A stretch of 64,000 nucleotides of DNA from Saccharomycopsis fibuligera x Saccharomycopsis cf. fibuligera (GCA_001936135.1 CP012813.1:868001-932000), one strand, 5' to 3'. Counted from the first letter of the stretch, positions 21,231 through 32,813 are shown. Notes: a model not told the origin generated them from the letters alone. Translations and numbers: made by a program.

Positions 21231-21950
21231 GTAAGTCTCTACTTATACTATACTATAACAGCTCACTTAAGGTCAGTGTTGTTGATTCTGTTGCATCTTT
21301 TTGTTGTTTTGTTTCTTGTTCTATTCACTGTTTTTGTGATTGTTTGCGTCTTGTTATTTTTTTCTCTTTGATTTAGATTTCAGCTGTTTTCTCAGCGTTT
21401 AACTTGTCTTGCAACTCAAATCTATACCAACAGCAGCACCAAATTGTCAGATCAATATGCAATCCATTAATATCACATACAAGTAATGTTATTCTACTAT
21501 AGATCTGGCGCGTTTTTTCTATTCGCGTTTGCTTTTTTCTTGATTACGCACAATGTGGCAAAAACGAACTATGCTATTTTTCCTGAAATTTACGTATTGC
21601 TTAGAGCGACAGAGAAGAAAAACAAAAAAAATTGAAAAACGAGAAAAAAAAAGAAATACAAAAAGTCACAAAACAGTTAGCAACGATAGCATTGTTGTCA
21701 AGAAAGAACATACATTTTTTCAAAATTGCCAACTAAATGTCAGTGAATAGATTTTGATAAAACAATAACAATTTGGAAAAAGCAAATGTGGAAAAAGTTA
21801 AAACTGTGGAATACAGTATAGAACATTCAAAAAACAAAAATGCAGATGCAGTGCAAGACAGCAACACCATGATTCGATTAAAACCTTCAATGTATCCATG
21901 GACAAGTTGTTTTTAAGTATGCATTTTACTAACATTAGTGCGATTTTTAG
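21231..21950 (+). other. Probable 5'UTR intron of ARF1 (acceptor clear, donor tentative)
   Basis: A perfect TACTAAC branch point at 21927-21933 and the acceptor TTTTTAG ending at 21950 lie directly before the ATG at 21951. The best donor I see is GTAAGT at 21231, giving a 720-nt intron; GTAATG at 21483 is a weaker alternative. The nearer GTATGC at 21918 would leave too short an intron. Confidence 0.6.
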
Positions 21951-22496
<546 letters not shown>

Positions 22497-23962
22497 TTTC
22501 AATTTTAATTTAATTTTCAAATTCTTGTTGAATCCTAATTGTGTTAATTATAGGAATTTTGTTTGAATACACGTCATTATCAGTTTTTTCCCCTTTTATT
22601 TTTTTGTCAAATTAATATTATCTTATTTCCTTTGTCACTATTTTTTTTTTTTTTTTGAAAAAAATTTTTCATTTTATCTTTTACATTATTTTCCTTTTTG
22701 TTTAATATATTATCTGTTTTAATTATTACTTTTTTTTTTCTTAATGGCTGCTTGCTACTTTTTGTTCTCACATACATAATAGTTCAACTGAACTCGATTA
22801 CGATAAAAAAAATAAAAAAGTATAAAATAGAAAAACACGATTAAACGGATACTCTGTTTTGACATGTTTTTGTTTTTTTTTATCGATAGACCAGTATGTG
22901 CAGTAGATATGCAGTAGACGTCAAGGGTTATTTTACTTTTTTTTTTTTTTCTTCTGTTTCCTAACAATTCTTTACTTTTTCGCCAGCTTTGCTTATTACG
23001 GATGAATTGGGCAAAATGACTGCACGCTAGTTTTCTCTATGTAAAAACGTTGCCTTGACATGTTGACAGCCCTTATTTTGACAATATCATGGGGCTGTAA
23101 ATGTTGGGGATGACCACAGTATCTTGCCATTAATATGCATATTCGTGCACCATGGAAATCTAACATAGTGACCAATAAAACCATGCCGCCAATCTTGAAC
23201 CGATTGGTAACAGGAACTTGTAGAACTTTTCTCTCTCTCTATCTCTCCCTCTCTTTTTGTCTCTCAATATATATACGTGATATCGAACGCTGGACACTGA
23301 AATCATGGAAATTATCTAACGATCAGCATGTTCAACGTCTCCAACCAGACATTTCACAGTGAAAAAAAAAATATTAAACAATAGATTACCACAGCATCAA
23401 GATCGAGACCTGAACAGACGGGAGCCGCAAAGACAACGAGCAAGGAGCTGAGTAACGGCACTCTCAATGAATAATATAGCTCACTTTGTGGAACAAAGAC
23501 GATTTATTGTAGTGCCATGAACGCCTATCGAGCTTCAAAACGGTTATCTGTATGTCTGACGGAGATCTCGATGCAATAGTCAAGTACATCGCGAGGGCTA
23601 TTTATGGCCCTCAATAACATCAGCTGATAGTCAGCACAGCACTCTGTGACCACTTAATTGCTGCAGTTTTCGCCAGAAAAAAAGTAAAAAAAAATCAGTG
23701 AAAACCACAAGTTACCCTCCAATGCTCTCAGACAGCCATCGCCCGCCGGGAGGCAGCTGGCTGCTCACTCACTCACTGAGTCGCTCGCTCGCTCGTTGGC
23801 GCTGGTGCTGCGTCCCGGATGGGCTCAGGCCTGGCGGTGGGTGAAAAAAAAAGTAGAGAAAAAAAAATCAAAATTGGGTATAGAGGATTGCAAAAGGTTT
23901 GATTGAAGGGTTTTTGTGAAGATATCCAAAACAACAGTAAAGCTCTAAATAAATTATTCAAA
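22497..23962. other. Intergenic region ARF1 / RPL35
   Basis: 1.47 kb: ARF1 3' end with long T tracts (22640-22656, 22731-22739, 22937-22950), CT-rich microsatellite (23230-23266), then the RPL35 promoter with AGGGCTA at 23594-23600 and a CTCA/CTCG repeat at about 23766-23795. No further gene was seen. Confidence 0.6.
23594..23600 (+). promoter_or_regulatory. AGGGCTA element (Tbf1-like) upstream of RPL35
   Basis: AGGGCTA followed after a short spacer by GGCCCT, 369 bp before the RPL35 ATG. In Candida albicans, Tbf1 binds AGGGCTAT/AGCCCTAA-type sites in ribosomal-protein promoters. The same heptamer occurs upstream of RPL38. Confidence 0.45.
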
Positions 23963-25073
23963 ATGGTATGTTTCAAACGGAGAATACCAGAGACAACATC
24001 AGCAGCAGAAGCAGAAGCAGTAATATTGAATATGTGAATTTGTGGGAATGTGATTGTGGTTGTGACCATCAAGAAAAAGTTATTGTCAAGTCAAATATTT
24101 CATATCAATTTCGAAGATTATCAGGAAGTCATCATTTCCAAGCTTACTATCAAGTCGAGAATATACAGGAAGAAATTGTTGAAAACGAAAAATATTGGTT
24201 GGATGAAGATCAGATGCGTTACACTGGATAAGTTTACGAAAATATATCAAAAGCACAGAGTCACAATATTATCAAACCAAATGGTGGGAAAATGGAATAC
24301 TGGCTTTTCCTCAAACACCATTTTATTGTATCATTTGAAGGATGTATCACATCAAAATCATCAATATTTGTTACATCAAAGGTACTCTTACCTCAGAGAT
24401 AAAAATAATCGATAATAGTTGTGAAAAATGCAGTGAAAAGAAAAAAAACAAAGCCTTTTTTTCATCGACATCAAAACCATTTGAACAAAGAAATGCATTT
24501 TATCATGATACCCGAATTTCGACAAACAACCTAGATCTCCATCTTTTACTATTTTTGCAGCATACTATTCCATCCTATATGGCATCATTTACATTCTTCG
24601 TAGTGCGCCCATATCACATTGCAACCCCTCAACTACTGTTTCTGCTATAAAAAGAAAGCTATGTCATTTTGTATTGTATTGTAAGACACCAAAATACTAA
24701 CTTTTCCTTATAGGCTGGTCTTAAAGCTTACGAACTTAGATCCAAATCTAAAGAAGAATTGAACAACCAATTGGTCGAATTGAAGAAAGAATTGGCCAAC
24801 TTGAACGTTCAAAAATTGACTAAACCATCTTTGCCAAGAATCCACACTGTCAAGAAGGACATTGCTAAAGTCTTGACCGTTATCAACTTGACTCAAAGAG
24901 AAAACGTCAGAGCTTTCTACGCTGGTAAGAAATACCAACCAAAAGACTTGAGACCAAAGCAAACCAGAGCTATCAGAAGAAGATTGACCAAGCACGAATC
25001 TAAGTTGATCACTGTTAAACAACAAAAGAAAAACGCTGCTTTCCCACAAAGAAAATACGCTATTAAGGCTTAA
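23963..25073 (+). CDS. RPL35: 60S ribosomal protein L35 (uL29), spliced after the start codon
   Basis: Large-subunit protein uL29, near the polypeptide exit tunnel. Exon 1 is only the ATG (23963-23965), followed by donor GTATGT. The intron 23966-24713 (748 nt) has a perfect TACTAAC at 24695-24701 and acceptor TTATAG. Exon 2 (24714-25073) continues [30 protein letters not shown] and ends [10 protein letters not shown], so the product is 120 aa, as in S. cerevisiae, whose RPL35 intron also sits directly after the ATG. The intron is unusually open in two frames (see findings). Confidence 0.96.
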
Positions 25074-25634
25074 GTTTTTATTTACTAGTTAATAATAGTA
25101 GTTAAATAAAAAATTTCTTTTTTTAAGTTTGTGATGTGTGGGTTTGAATCATGATTTTTTGCTTGTATGAGTCAGTCAGTGACATTATATGTATAATTTT
25201 ATTATGATGCTAACTAATATATTAATGGTATTTCTTTATAACTATTGATAAATTATTTGGCGCCTTTTTTTTTTATCTTTAACAAAAAAGAAAGAAAAAC
25301 AAACTTTTGTAATTCTAAGTGTGTATTGTAATGGTAGCTGTGAAATAGCAGGTAAATACAAGCTGTAGCGGTGATCAATGTGTACGAACGGAAGGAAGGT
25401 GCTATCAAAGTCAAGCAGCCCGATTCATAAGCTTTAGCAAAGTGAAGCAAACGGATAAATGCATCTAAGCTAAAAACAAGTCTACATATTTGGTTAAAAC
25501 ATGGTTCTTATAGCTTACATTAAGTTGAACTAAATCAGCATGTAAAAAAGCTTTTTACTCTCTCTCTGTTTTTTAGTTTTTACTTGACTAATTCACCCAT
25601 CATATGCTAAGTAGCCAAGCAACAGCATTTCAGC
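25074..25634. other. Convergent intergenic region RPL35 / UFD2
   Basis: 560 bp of AT-rich 3' sequence. Nothing gene-like was seen on either strand. Confidence 0.6.
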
Positions 25635-28600
25635 TTAATCCTTCATCTCAACATCAGTATCTTTGTGCTTGGCCAACTTCTTTTCATTCTTGAACGCTTC
25701 AATCTTCTGTTTCAATTCCAAATCTGGAGTGACGTCTTCAAGTTTCAATGGCATTCTATTGAACGGATCAGTAGCATCACTAAGCAAATGGGCTTTGATT
25801 GTAGCTTTATCAATACTGATTTTGGAAGATGGTAAAATCACCGGATCTGTCATTAGTGTAAACATCAATGGATCCAAAAACTCATCAGGGATATCGTCAC
25901 CTAATTCTAATTCTTCTTCTTCTTCCTCAATTCTTACTTTATCGGCCCTTTCGGCAAACTGGGTCAATTGTTTGAGCAATCCTGAATCTAGCTGGCCAAA
26001 TCGGGATAATATGGATTCTGCTTTATAAAATAAGGTTTTTCTAAATGATCTAGCGTCTCTTGAGACCGCAGTAACGAACTCTTTCTCGGTGGACAAGTTG
26101 ATGAAAATTTTGGCAATACCAGTTAACAATTTTCTGGGATTAAATTGGTATTTTTCGGGATTCTTGACCTTCAATTCACCGTACCTTGGGCCTACAAGCT
26201 GATTAAGATTGAAATCCAACATTCCGGCCAATCTATCAACAATTTCAACTTTAGTGAATGCTTTAGGAACTTTTTGCGTGAAAAGGTCAAACAACTCAAT
26301 TGTCTTGTTACTTAGCCCAATAAATGATCTTGCTTGTCTTTCAGATCCTGAAAGTCTGCTATTTAACTCTTCATAACTCAAACCTTCAAATTCTGGGTTA
26401 AGTGCAGTTTCCAAATTTCCTGAGCTGGCTCTTTTTTCAATTTCGTTGGTCAAGTGGTGAATCTTGGACAATTCTCTCAATGATTCATCAAGTAAATAAG
26501 TAGTATCATTCAACATTCTTGCAATAAACCTAATAAAGAAGTCTTCGTGCTTGTCACTATAAAGCTGCAACTGATGTCTGTAATGAGGGATAGCCCATAA
26601 CTTCTCAATAATTACCGAAATATGATATCTACTGTTGAACTTGTCATAAAATTGTGACGAAGCACCAGTTTTTTCCACCATGACGTAAAAATCCAACAAT
26701 GCATAAAGCATATGATCCAGCACCACTTTATTAGTGATAAAGGATTGGATCATGAACCCTGGGTTATAGTCATCTTGAGACATTGATATTGATCCATAAA
26801 AGAGACATTCAACTAATTTTCCCTTGAGATGCGGATTACTGATCAACTCAGGGCATCTTAACAACACCACGGAAAACTCAATGAAAAAATTCAATCTCTC
26901 ATTATTGTTTTGTAGTGGATTCTTCATATACTTGATAATGTACGTGATATAACTGATTATACTTTCAATACAGTATTCTGGATAGTATTTGAATGGGGCA
27001 GGAGACTTGTCACGGAGCGCCTGAGCATTATCAACGCTCTCAAGTAACACAACATCAGCAATGAATGGGATCTTGAGCGGCTTTGCTGGGAATTGGTGAG
27101 TTGGATCAATGACTCTAGCAAAGAAAACGCAACTCGATGAAACAAACTCAAAAATTTCTTCCTGAAATTCTTCATTTAAGAAAAAGCAGTGGAATGAGTC
27201 GACTTCAGAACGGAAATAGTTGGCTTGTTTTTCAAATTTGTCAATTTGCAAACCAAACATTTTGGTGATCACTGCGCTGTTTTGTGATGAGGCTCTCAAC
27301 TTTTGTAATTTGAGCTCTTTAATTCTTCTCTCCAAATGCCCCACTAAATCAGTCCATTTATTTTCAGCATATGCAATTCCATAGATCCCATATTGCAAAT
27401 ACGTCAAGGTTAAAAAGAAGCAATCAGATATGAAATTGGACAGGTCTGCTGGTTTGGTTTCTTGAAAATATTTGGTAGCTTCCTTGATGGTGGAATTAAT
27501 TCTAGTTTCTTCACTAATGTCCAACAACTTATTTCTGCTGAAGTAATCAATGAAAATCTTGTCAATTTTCTTGAAATCGCTCTTCAAAAACGGTAATGAT
27601 AATTTGATCAAGATCAAGCTGATATTAGCAATGAACGCATGTGATGACAATTTGGAATAGTCAGGCTGAGTAGCGATTCGCAAGTGATTAGCATTAATTA
27701 CATCACTAAAATACTTGATGGTATCGTTTCTTGACTGTGCGCTACCTCTAATGATTTTATCAATTATTGGGAACAAATAAGTGTTGATTAAGTTTTTGTG
27801 CTGAGTTTGCACCGATAATTGGGTTTGAGAAATTTGATACTTGGACTTGTTTCCATCTAGTCGATCATAATATTGCAATGATGCCTCTTTGCCAAATGGT
27901 CCCACAGCCAAAATTGGTCCCAACAAGGTGTTTTTCTCAAATTTGGTGGCATCTTTGCTATTGCTGTTAGAAGAGAAAAAAAAAGATGGAATTTGGGTAA
28001 ACACTGAAGCTACTGAGCGATCGGAAAGCAAGTTTAAATAAAAGTTCAAAATTGCAATGTACCTTTGGTCAGAAATGTCCACGATTTTCTGCTTGAGCAC
28101 GTATTTGGATAACTCATTGAACCAAATATTCAAAATGTCCAACAATGCGTCCTGTTCCTTAGCTTGTTCAATAATTGAACGAGCGTATTCGGCAAACCCG
28201 CTATCAGTGATCTTGCTCAACAAGTTGTTGATTGATTGCTCATAAGTATTATTAATGAACATATCGGGTATTTGGAACGCAATTAATCCGTACGATGCAG
28301 TCAAGCGGATGATTTCATTCAAGACGGTTTTCTGGCCATTGAAAAACTGTTCCTGGTACGGTTTCATTGAGAATTTTTTTAGTGCAATCTTGTTACTGAC
28401 TTTTCTTGACGCAATTTGCGCATTATTCCAGACATTGTACAAGTAAATCAATGGCGAATCTCTACCAATTTCCGTCAAGTTTTCCAATATTATGCGGTCG
28501 ATCAAATCATCATCAAGGAAGAGTTTGGTAAACAAAGCATATTTTTCCTCCTTGTTGCCGTTATTGCCATCACCATTATTATTATTACCATCATCATCAT

Positions 28601-29096
28601 TATCACCAAGGGTTAAAAGTTCAGCATGCACGTTTTCCAAAAACACAATATTTGTCTTTGTCTTTGCATCACTGCTGTTGCTGAAATCGGATAGCAAAAT
28701 GTCATTGCTCACTTCAGAAACAATCCATTCTTTAAGCAACTTGTCTGGGTTTTTCGAAGCTGAAGTTGGAGAATTCAAACTAGCAGTGCTTGGAGTAGAC
28801 AACGATGGTGGGATCAGCAGCTGCGAGAGCAGTGGCGATTGCGGTTTCGTTGTTGTTTTGTCTTTGTTATCCTGAATTGGTTTTTGAACCTTTGCAGCAG
28901 CGCTACCGCTAGTTTGCTGCTGGGTCTGCTTTCCTGACGGTTCTGCTTGAGATAGAGCTGGAGCCGGGCTTGAGCTTTGGCTTTGGCTTTGGCTTTGGCT
29001 TTGGTCAGAAGTGCTAGCGGCGGCGTTCAAAGCAGCAAGACGATTCAATCTAGCAATTCTTTTTGCTCTAATGTCATCCTCACTGCTGCTGCTCAT
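25635..29096 (-). CDS. UFD2: Ubiquitin chain elongation factor E4 (Ufd2, U-box)
   Basis: E4 ubiquitin ligase that extends short ubiquitin chains on Cdc48-bound substrates. It is 1153 aa. The N-terminus begins MSSSSEDDIRAKRIARLNRLAAL, the conserved E4 N-terminal helix, followed by a low-complexity Ser/Gln/Thr linker to about residue 115. The long helical Ufd2 core occupies roughly 200-1060. The C-terminal U-box is at about 1075-1140 (DDIPDEFLDPLMFTLMTDPV, then LPSSKISIDKATIKAHL and DPFNRMPL). S. cerevisiae Ufd2 is 961 aa; the extra length is mostly in the N-terminal linker and internal Asn/Asp/Gly tract. Poly-(GS) and SQSQSQ runs are encoded by repeats near 28980. It stands head-out with a 915-bp upstream region and is convergent with RPL35. 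Confidence 0.95.
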   Translation of the reverse strand: MSSSSEDDIRAKRIARLNRLAALNAAASTSDQSQSQSQSQSSSPAPALSQAEPSGKQTQQQTSGSAAAKVQKPIQDNKDKTTTKPQSPLLSQLLIPPSLSTPSTASLNSPTSASKNPDKLLKEWIVSEVSNDILLSDFSNSSDAKTKTNIVFLENVHAELLTLGDNDDDGNNNNGDGNNGNKEEKYALFTKLFLDDDLIDRIILENLTEIGRDSPLIYLYNVWNNAQIASRKVSNKIALKKFSMKPYQEQFFNGQKTVLNEIIRLTASYGLIAFQIPDMFINNTYEQSINNLLSKITDSGFAEYARSIIEQAKEQDALLDILNIWFNELSKYVLKQKIVDISDQRYIAILNFYLNLLSDRSVASVFTQIPSFFFSSNSNSKDATKFEKNTLLGPILAVGPFGKEASLQYYDRLDGNKSKYQISQTQLSVQTQHKNLINTYLFPIIDKIIRGSAQSRNDTIKYFSDVINANHLRIATQPDYSKLSSHAFIANISLILIKLSLPFLKSDFKKIDKIFIDYFSRNKLLDISEETRINSTIKEATKYFQETKPADLSNFISDCFFLTLTYLQYGIYGIAYAENKWTDLVGHLERRIKELKLQKLRASSQNSAVITKMFGLQIDKFEKQANYFRSEVDSFHCFFLNEEFQEEIFEFVSSSCVFFARVIDPTHQFPAKPLKIPFIADVVLLESVDNAQALRDKSPAPFKYYPEYCIESIISYITYIIKYMKNPLQNNNERLNFFIEFSVVLLRCPELISNPHLKGKLVECLFYGSISMSQDDYNPGFMIQSFITNKVVLDHMLYALLDFYVMVEKTGASSQFYDKFNSRYHISVIIEKLWAIPHYRHQLQLYSDKHEDFFIRFIARMLNDTTYLLDESLRELSKIHHLTNEIEKRASSGNLETALNPEFEGLSYEELNSRLSGSERQARSFIGLSNKTIELFDLFTQKVPKAFTKVEIVDRLAGMLDFNLNQLVGPRYGELKVKNPEKYQFNPRKLLTGIAKIFINLSTEKEFVTAVSRDARSFRKTLFYKAESILSRFGQLDSGLLKQLTQFAERADKVRIEEEEEELELGDDIPDEFLDPLMFTLMTDPVILPSSKISIDKATIKAHLLSDATDPFNRMPLKLEDVTPDLELKQKIEAFKNEKKLAKHKDTDVEMKD

Positions 29097-29816
29097 TGTT
29101 TGTTCGAATTGGCGCTCAGTTTTGGAAATAACTTATTTTCTTTTACGTTTTGATGTCTGGCCAGCAATGTCGATGATGTTGTTGTTTTTGTTGATGGCAA
29201 TTGGCACAATGGGGGCTTCTCATCATCTGTCTTTGATTCGATCCATCAGCGCTAGAAATGGGTGAGTGAAGCGGGCGAGTGCCAAAGATCTTTTAATGTA
29301 GATACGTCACATGTGGAAATGCATTGTGTCATGTGACATAGTATATAAGCTTAAGCTTAGGCTATGGCGAGCTGAAGAGCTAGACATTAATTACATTTTG
29401 GGCAACTGGCTCAAGCTAAGCTAAGCTTTTGAAAGCAGTGCGGCGCTCAAAGCCGACTGAGTTGGATGCTTTCCTGGTTGTGAAACTTATATAAAACAGG
29501 CTGTACTTACCCACTATCTAGTTTTTTTTTGTTCTCCTGAAATAAATAAGTTCATGAATAACGAAGAGAGATAGAGAGAGACGAATAACTTAACAAAAAA
29601 AAAAAAGACAAGACAACATAACTGACTACTTGCAATGGAAAACACAAACAAATTTGGTAAACATGGCATGACTCATAGCGAGAATTAACTAGTCCCATTA
29701 GAGATAAAAAAAAAGAAAAGAAAATAAAAATCAAAAAAAAATTAGAAACAAACTATCAATGAATGAGAAAGAAAGACAGAATACTATAATGATATGCTTG
29801 GAATCGCAATCGCAAT

Positions 29817-29863
<47 letters not shown>

Positions 29864-30011
29864 AGAGTGTAAGAAGACGAAGAAGTAAACTCAAAAGAAA
29901 AGACAAAAAAAAATGCAATGGTTAATATTTTTATTACGATTAATAGTTTTATTATCATTAGGATAGAGCCATTGAGACTCCATTCGTTATTTACAGTAGT
30001 CCACTAGTTCT
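29097..30011. other. Intergenic region between UFD2 start and PEX30-family 3' end
   Basis: 915 bp. It contains the UFD2 promoter, repeated AGCTTA/AAGCTA units at 29347-29430, and a 45-base A tract. No gene was seen. Confidence 0.6.
29818..29862 (+). repeat. Uninterrupted (A)45 homopolymer
   Basis: 45 consecutive A residues on the plus strand, directly after AATCGCAATCGCAATC. It lies about 150 bp past the stop codon of the minus-strand PEX30-family gene, where it reads as poly-T. Confidence 0.95.
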
Positions 30012-31658
30012 CTAGTCCACTGAATGTATTTGAGAATTGTTGCTTTTGGGCCCCTCTTTTCCCTTTTTTGCTTTTGGTGCGCTTGGCACCCCAGCAGCTT
30101 GGGCCCCAGCCGCGCTGTGCTTCGGCTCCTCGCTGCTTTCAAGCTTTATGTCCTCCAAAATCGTTGGCTTGTCGTCAAACCTTATGCTTTTTCTCTTTTT
30201 AAACCCGTCTCTGTCGGGGCTCGCGCTATTGGTGCTGGCAGTGCTACTGTTATTGTGACGCACCCCCGAGGCCTGCACATGCTGGATTTCTGGCCTAGTT
30301 GGCAGGTTCAGTAGGGTGTCATTCAAATAGAGTGTGCCATTGCTCAACGTCAGAGTTTGGTCTGTTTTGGTAAAGTGCACCAACTCTGCCGTCCGTAGCC
30401 ATCTTCTGCGTCTTGTGTACTTCCCGAAGGAGTCTTCGCTGGTGGCACGCTTCCAGGTGTTATCATAATAGACGTATCCGTCATCCGGTGAGGGGTCGAC
30501 TTTTGTCCTTTTGTTTGGGTTTTTCAAGGTCAAGGCGCCGTCATTAGTTAGGTCCAACCGCCAGTTTGTGTCTACCCAGCGCCAGACAAGATCTTCTCCG
30601 TCTTCATTGTAGTCCGGGAGCTTGAAGTCCTCTGGTGGTGGAGACTCGTTTAGGAACTCGTCAGTCCATGGGGCCCGCTCGTAATTGAGCAAATTAGACG
30701 TCCAGCCGATCCCTAGCCATTTTCTTTGATTCTCATAAAGGACGTAGGTGAACCTAATTGGCTTGCCGCTGTTTGAGTGCGATAGCGACGTGATGTTGTT
30801 GGTCTGCTTGACCTTGGCCATAACGTTGGAAAATAAGCCGGTATTGGAGCTCTTGTCGAAATTTAGTCCGGTTGCGTAGAAGCATAATAGCCTAACGGTC
30901 TTTGACTTCCACAAGATGCGTCTAGTGACTCTACAATACAATGAGTGATATGTCAATGCGTAAAAGATTCCCAATAGCACCAAGAACCGCGGCCCCAAAA
31001 TGAAGTGGCTAACCACGGCGTAAAACGGCGATAGAAACACGATTGTGAAGAATAGTCTTTTGAAATCGTACTGCGTCAAGTTCAAAGTGGTGATCGGAGT
31101 CAAGAAGATGTCTGCCTTGATGGAAACTTTGGTCAATAGCTGCACAATGTTGTCGAGGGTTGGGTTAGCTTCCTGCTCGGTTTGGATCTTCTTGATGAGC
31201 AAATAATACAAAAACAACAACAACACGGCCAAGATGTGGCCAAAGTACGTGATTAGCACGTCAAAGTACAAAATCACCGACACGATCCCGGCAGAAAAGG
31301 CCAAGTTGAGGTACACATCGTCGTTGGTCCAGGTGAGGATGCCCAAGAAGAAGTCGGCAATCAAGAGATATGGGTACGATCTGATTAGAGATTTGGAGAC
31401 TATGGGCGGGGTGGTAGCTAGCAATGGTGAAGACTTTGTTTCCTTGTTGAAGATATCATCGTTGGGAGAGCTGTACAATTCGGCGAATGAAGCTCTGGTG
31501 GTTTCGTTTTCATTGTCCTGGTGCTTGTCGGTGATGTTGGTGGCAGCAGTGGTGCTGGTGGTGCTGGTGGCGCCGGCGCCGGCGGCGCCAGCGGTGGTCT
31601 TGTCCTTGTGTCTGGCGGCATTGTTGCCATCATTAGCAGCCTTGGCGTGCGAGGACAT
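30012..31658 (-). CDS. PEX30: Pex30/Pex31/Pex32-family ER-peroxisome membrane protein (dysferlin domain)
   Basis: 548 aa. The first 75 residues are low-complexity (Ala/Thr/Gly). Residues about 85-265 contain a reticulon-homology-like set of membrane hairpins (SYPYLLIADFFLGILTWTND, VILYFDVLITYFGHILAVLLLFLYYLL, FFTIVFLSPFYAVVSHFILGPRFLVLLGIFYALTY). A dysferlin domain follows: FTYVLYENQRKWLGIGWTSN, APWTDE, WRWVDTNWRLDLTNDG, YYDNTWKRAT and TRRRRWLRTAELV, i.e. the DysFN and DysFC Trp/Arg motifs. These proteins shape ER domains where peroxisomes and lipid droplets form. Which of Pex30, Pex31 or Pex32 is the closest cannot be decided by eye, so the symbol is approximate. It is divergent from CWC24. 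Confidence 0.75.
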   Translation of the reverse strand: MSSHAKAANDGNNAARHKDKTTAGAAGAGATSTTSTTAATNITDKHQDNENETTRASFAELYSSPNDDIFNKETKSSPLLATTPPIVSKSLIRSYPYLLIADFFLGILTWTNDDVYLNLAFSAGIVSVILYFDVLITYFGHILAVLLLFLYYLLIKKIQTEQEANPTLDNIVQLLTKVSIKADIFLTPITTLNLTQYDFKRLFFTIVFLSPFYAVVSHFILGPRFLVLLGIFYALTYHSLYCRVTRRILWKSKTVRLLCFYATGLNFDKSSNTGLFSNVMAKVKQTNNITSLSHSNSGKPIRFTYVLYENQRKWLGIGWTSNLLNYERAPWTDEFLNESPPPEDFKLPDYNEDGEDLVWRWVDTNWRLDLTNDGALTLKNPNKRTKVDPSPDDGYVYYDNTWKRATSEDSFGKYTRRRRWLRTAELVHFTKTDQTLTLSNGTLYLNDTLLNLPTRPEIQHVQASGVRHNNSSTASTNSASPDRDGFKKRKSIRFDDKPTILEDIKLESSEEPKHSAAGAQAAGVPSAPKAKKGKEGPKSNNSQIHSVD

Positions 31659-32093
31659 TGTATATTAGACACTGGTCAATTGGAAATGTAGTGGTAAACC
31701 GACTTGTCCGTTGTCCGTTGTCCGTTGCCTGGAACTGGAACTGGAAGAGATGAGATGAGGTTTTGGATTGTAATATATTCAGTATTGTTCTGTAGAAAAC
31801 CCAGAATGCTTGACAGGGATAAGCAACCAGGCTGAATGATCTTGGTTGGTACCAAACGAGAGGTAAACGCGGTTACCCGGACACATCCACGGCGGGGGGC
31901 CATCGCGATGGGCATTTCCTTTTCTTTTTTTTTTTTTTTTTTGTTGTTGTTTTTAGATGCTCAACATCAGAGTGGTAAAACTGTAAAAACGGTAGGTATA
32001 TATAGTTACGGTGGCGATGGCAGCACATTTTACTGGCTAATTGTTGCATTGTTTCAGTAAAGACTGAGAGCCAGATTGAACCACTACTATAAG
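31659..32093. other. Divergent promoter region PEX30-family / CWC24
   Basis: 435 bp with a T tract (31926-31942) on the CWC24 side and TATATATAG at 31997. A GGTAAACGCGGTTACCC inverted repeat lies at about 31861-31877. No additional gene. Confidence 0.5.
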
Positions 32094-32208
32094 ATGTTTA
32101 AGAAGCGGAAACTGAACAAGCAATACAAGAGTGCAAATATTGCACAAAAGTTGGAAGACGGTATTACTAATGATAGTGATAATTATGATGATAATAATAA
32201 TGATGATG

Positions 32209-32239
<31 letters not shown>

Positions 32240-32813
32240 AGTAGTGCCCAAGTTAGTGGCGACAACCTCAAGGCAGAAAAAGTCTGAGCCCCAGACAGCA
32301 GCAGCAGCAGCGGCGGCGGCTGCCACACCAATGAGCGACAGCAGCAGCAAAAAGGCGTTGCTTTCGAATACTGCCAAAGCAGAAGCTACCAAAGAAGACC
32401 GGCTAGCAGCGGAGTTCAACGAGGAAAAGCGTTCAAAAGACGATATTGAAGGTACTGCTGCAGGGACGCCGACGTTGGACAGCACAAGCTACAAGGGACA
32501 GCAAAACTACGCCACGTTTATCAAGAAGAGCGAGTACGCGGCGACCAAATCGTCGAACCTGGGCAAGCCGGGGCCGGTGAAGACTGCGTCAAACATCAGA
32601 TCGACTACGGTGATTGATTTCCAGCCGGACGTTTGCAAGGACTACCAGCAGCACGGGTACTGTGGGTACGGGGACACTTGCAAATTCTTGCATATTCGAG
32701 ATGAGTTTAAAAAGACGAGGAAGATTGACAAGGAGTGGGAGATGGTGGGGCAGCGCGACAAGAAGAAGAAAAAGGTGGTTGGTAAGCAGTCAAAGATTGA
32801 AAAGTTGATTTAG
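32094..32813 (+). CDS. CWC24: Cwc24-like splicing factor with CCCH zinc finger but no RING domain
   Basis: 239 aa from the ATG at 32094 (MFKKRKLNKQYKSANIAQKL, the usual Cwc24 opening). Cwc24/RNF113 proteins bind the 5' splice site region in the activated spliceosome. Middle residues hold two poly-Ala tracts from GCT/GCA repeats. The conserved segment STSYKGQQNYATFIKK precedes the CCCH finger FQPDVCKDYQQHGYCGYGDT with the following C, K, F, L and H. After the finger only about 45 residues remain, Lys-rich and free of Cys. Family members normally continue into a C3HC4 RING of about 60 residues; none is visible here or in the next 290 bp in any frame. The assignment itself is firm; the missing RING is discussed in the findings. 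Confidence 0.8.

Larger units (their letters stand above)
20577..21950. other. Intergenic region NUS1 / ARF1 with probable 5'UTR intron of ARF1
   Basis: 1.37 kb. It holds a (TGC)n tract at 20797-20839 in the NUS1 3' region, a GCACGTGA octamer at 21036-21043, and upstream sequence of ARF1 including the acceptor side of a 5'UTR intron. Confidence 0.6.
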
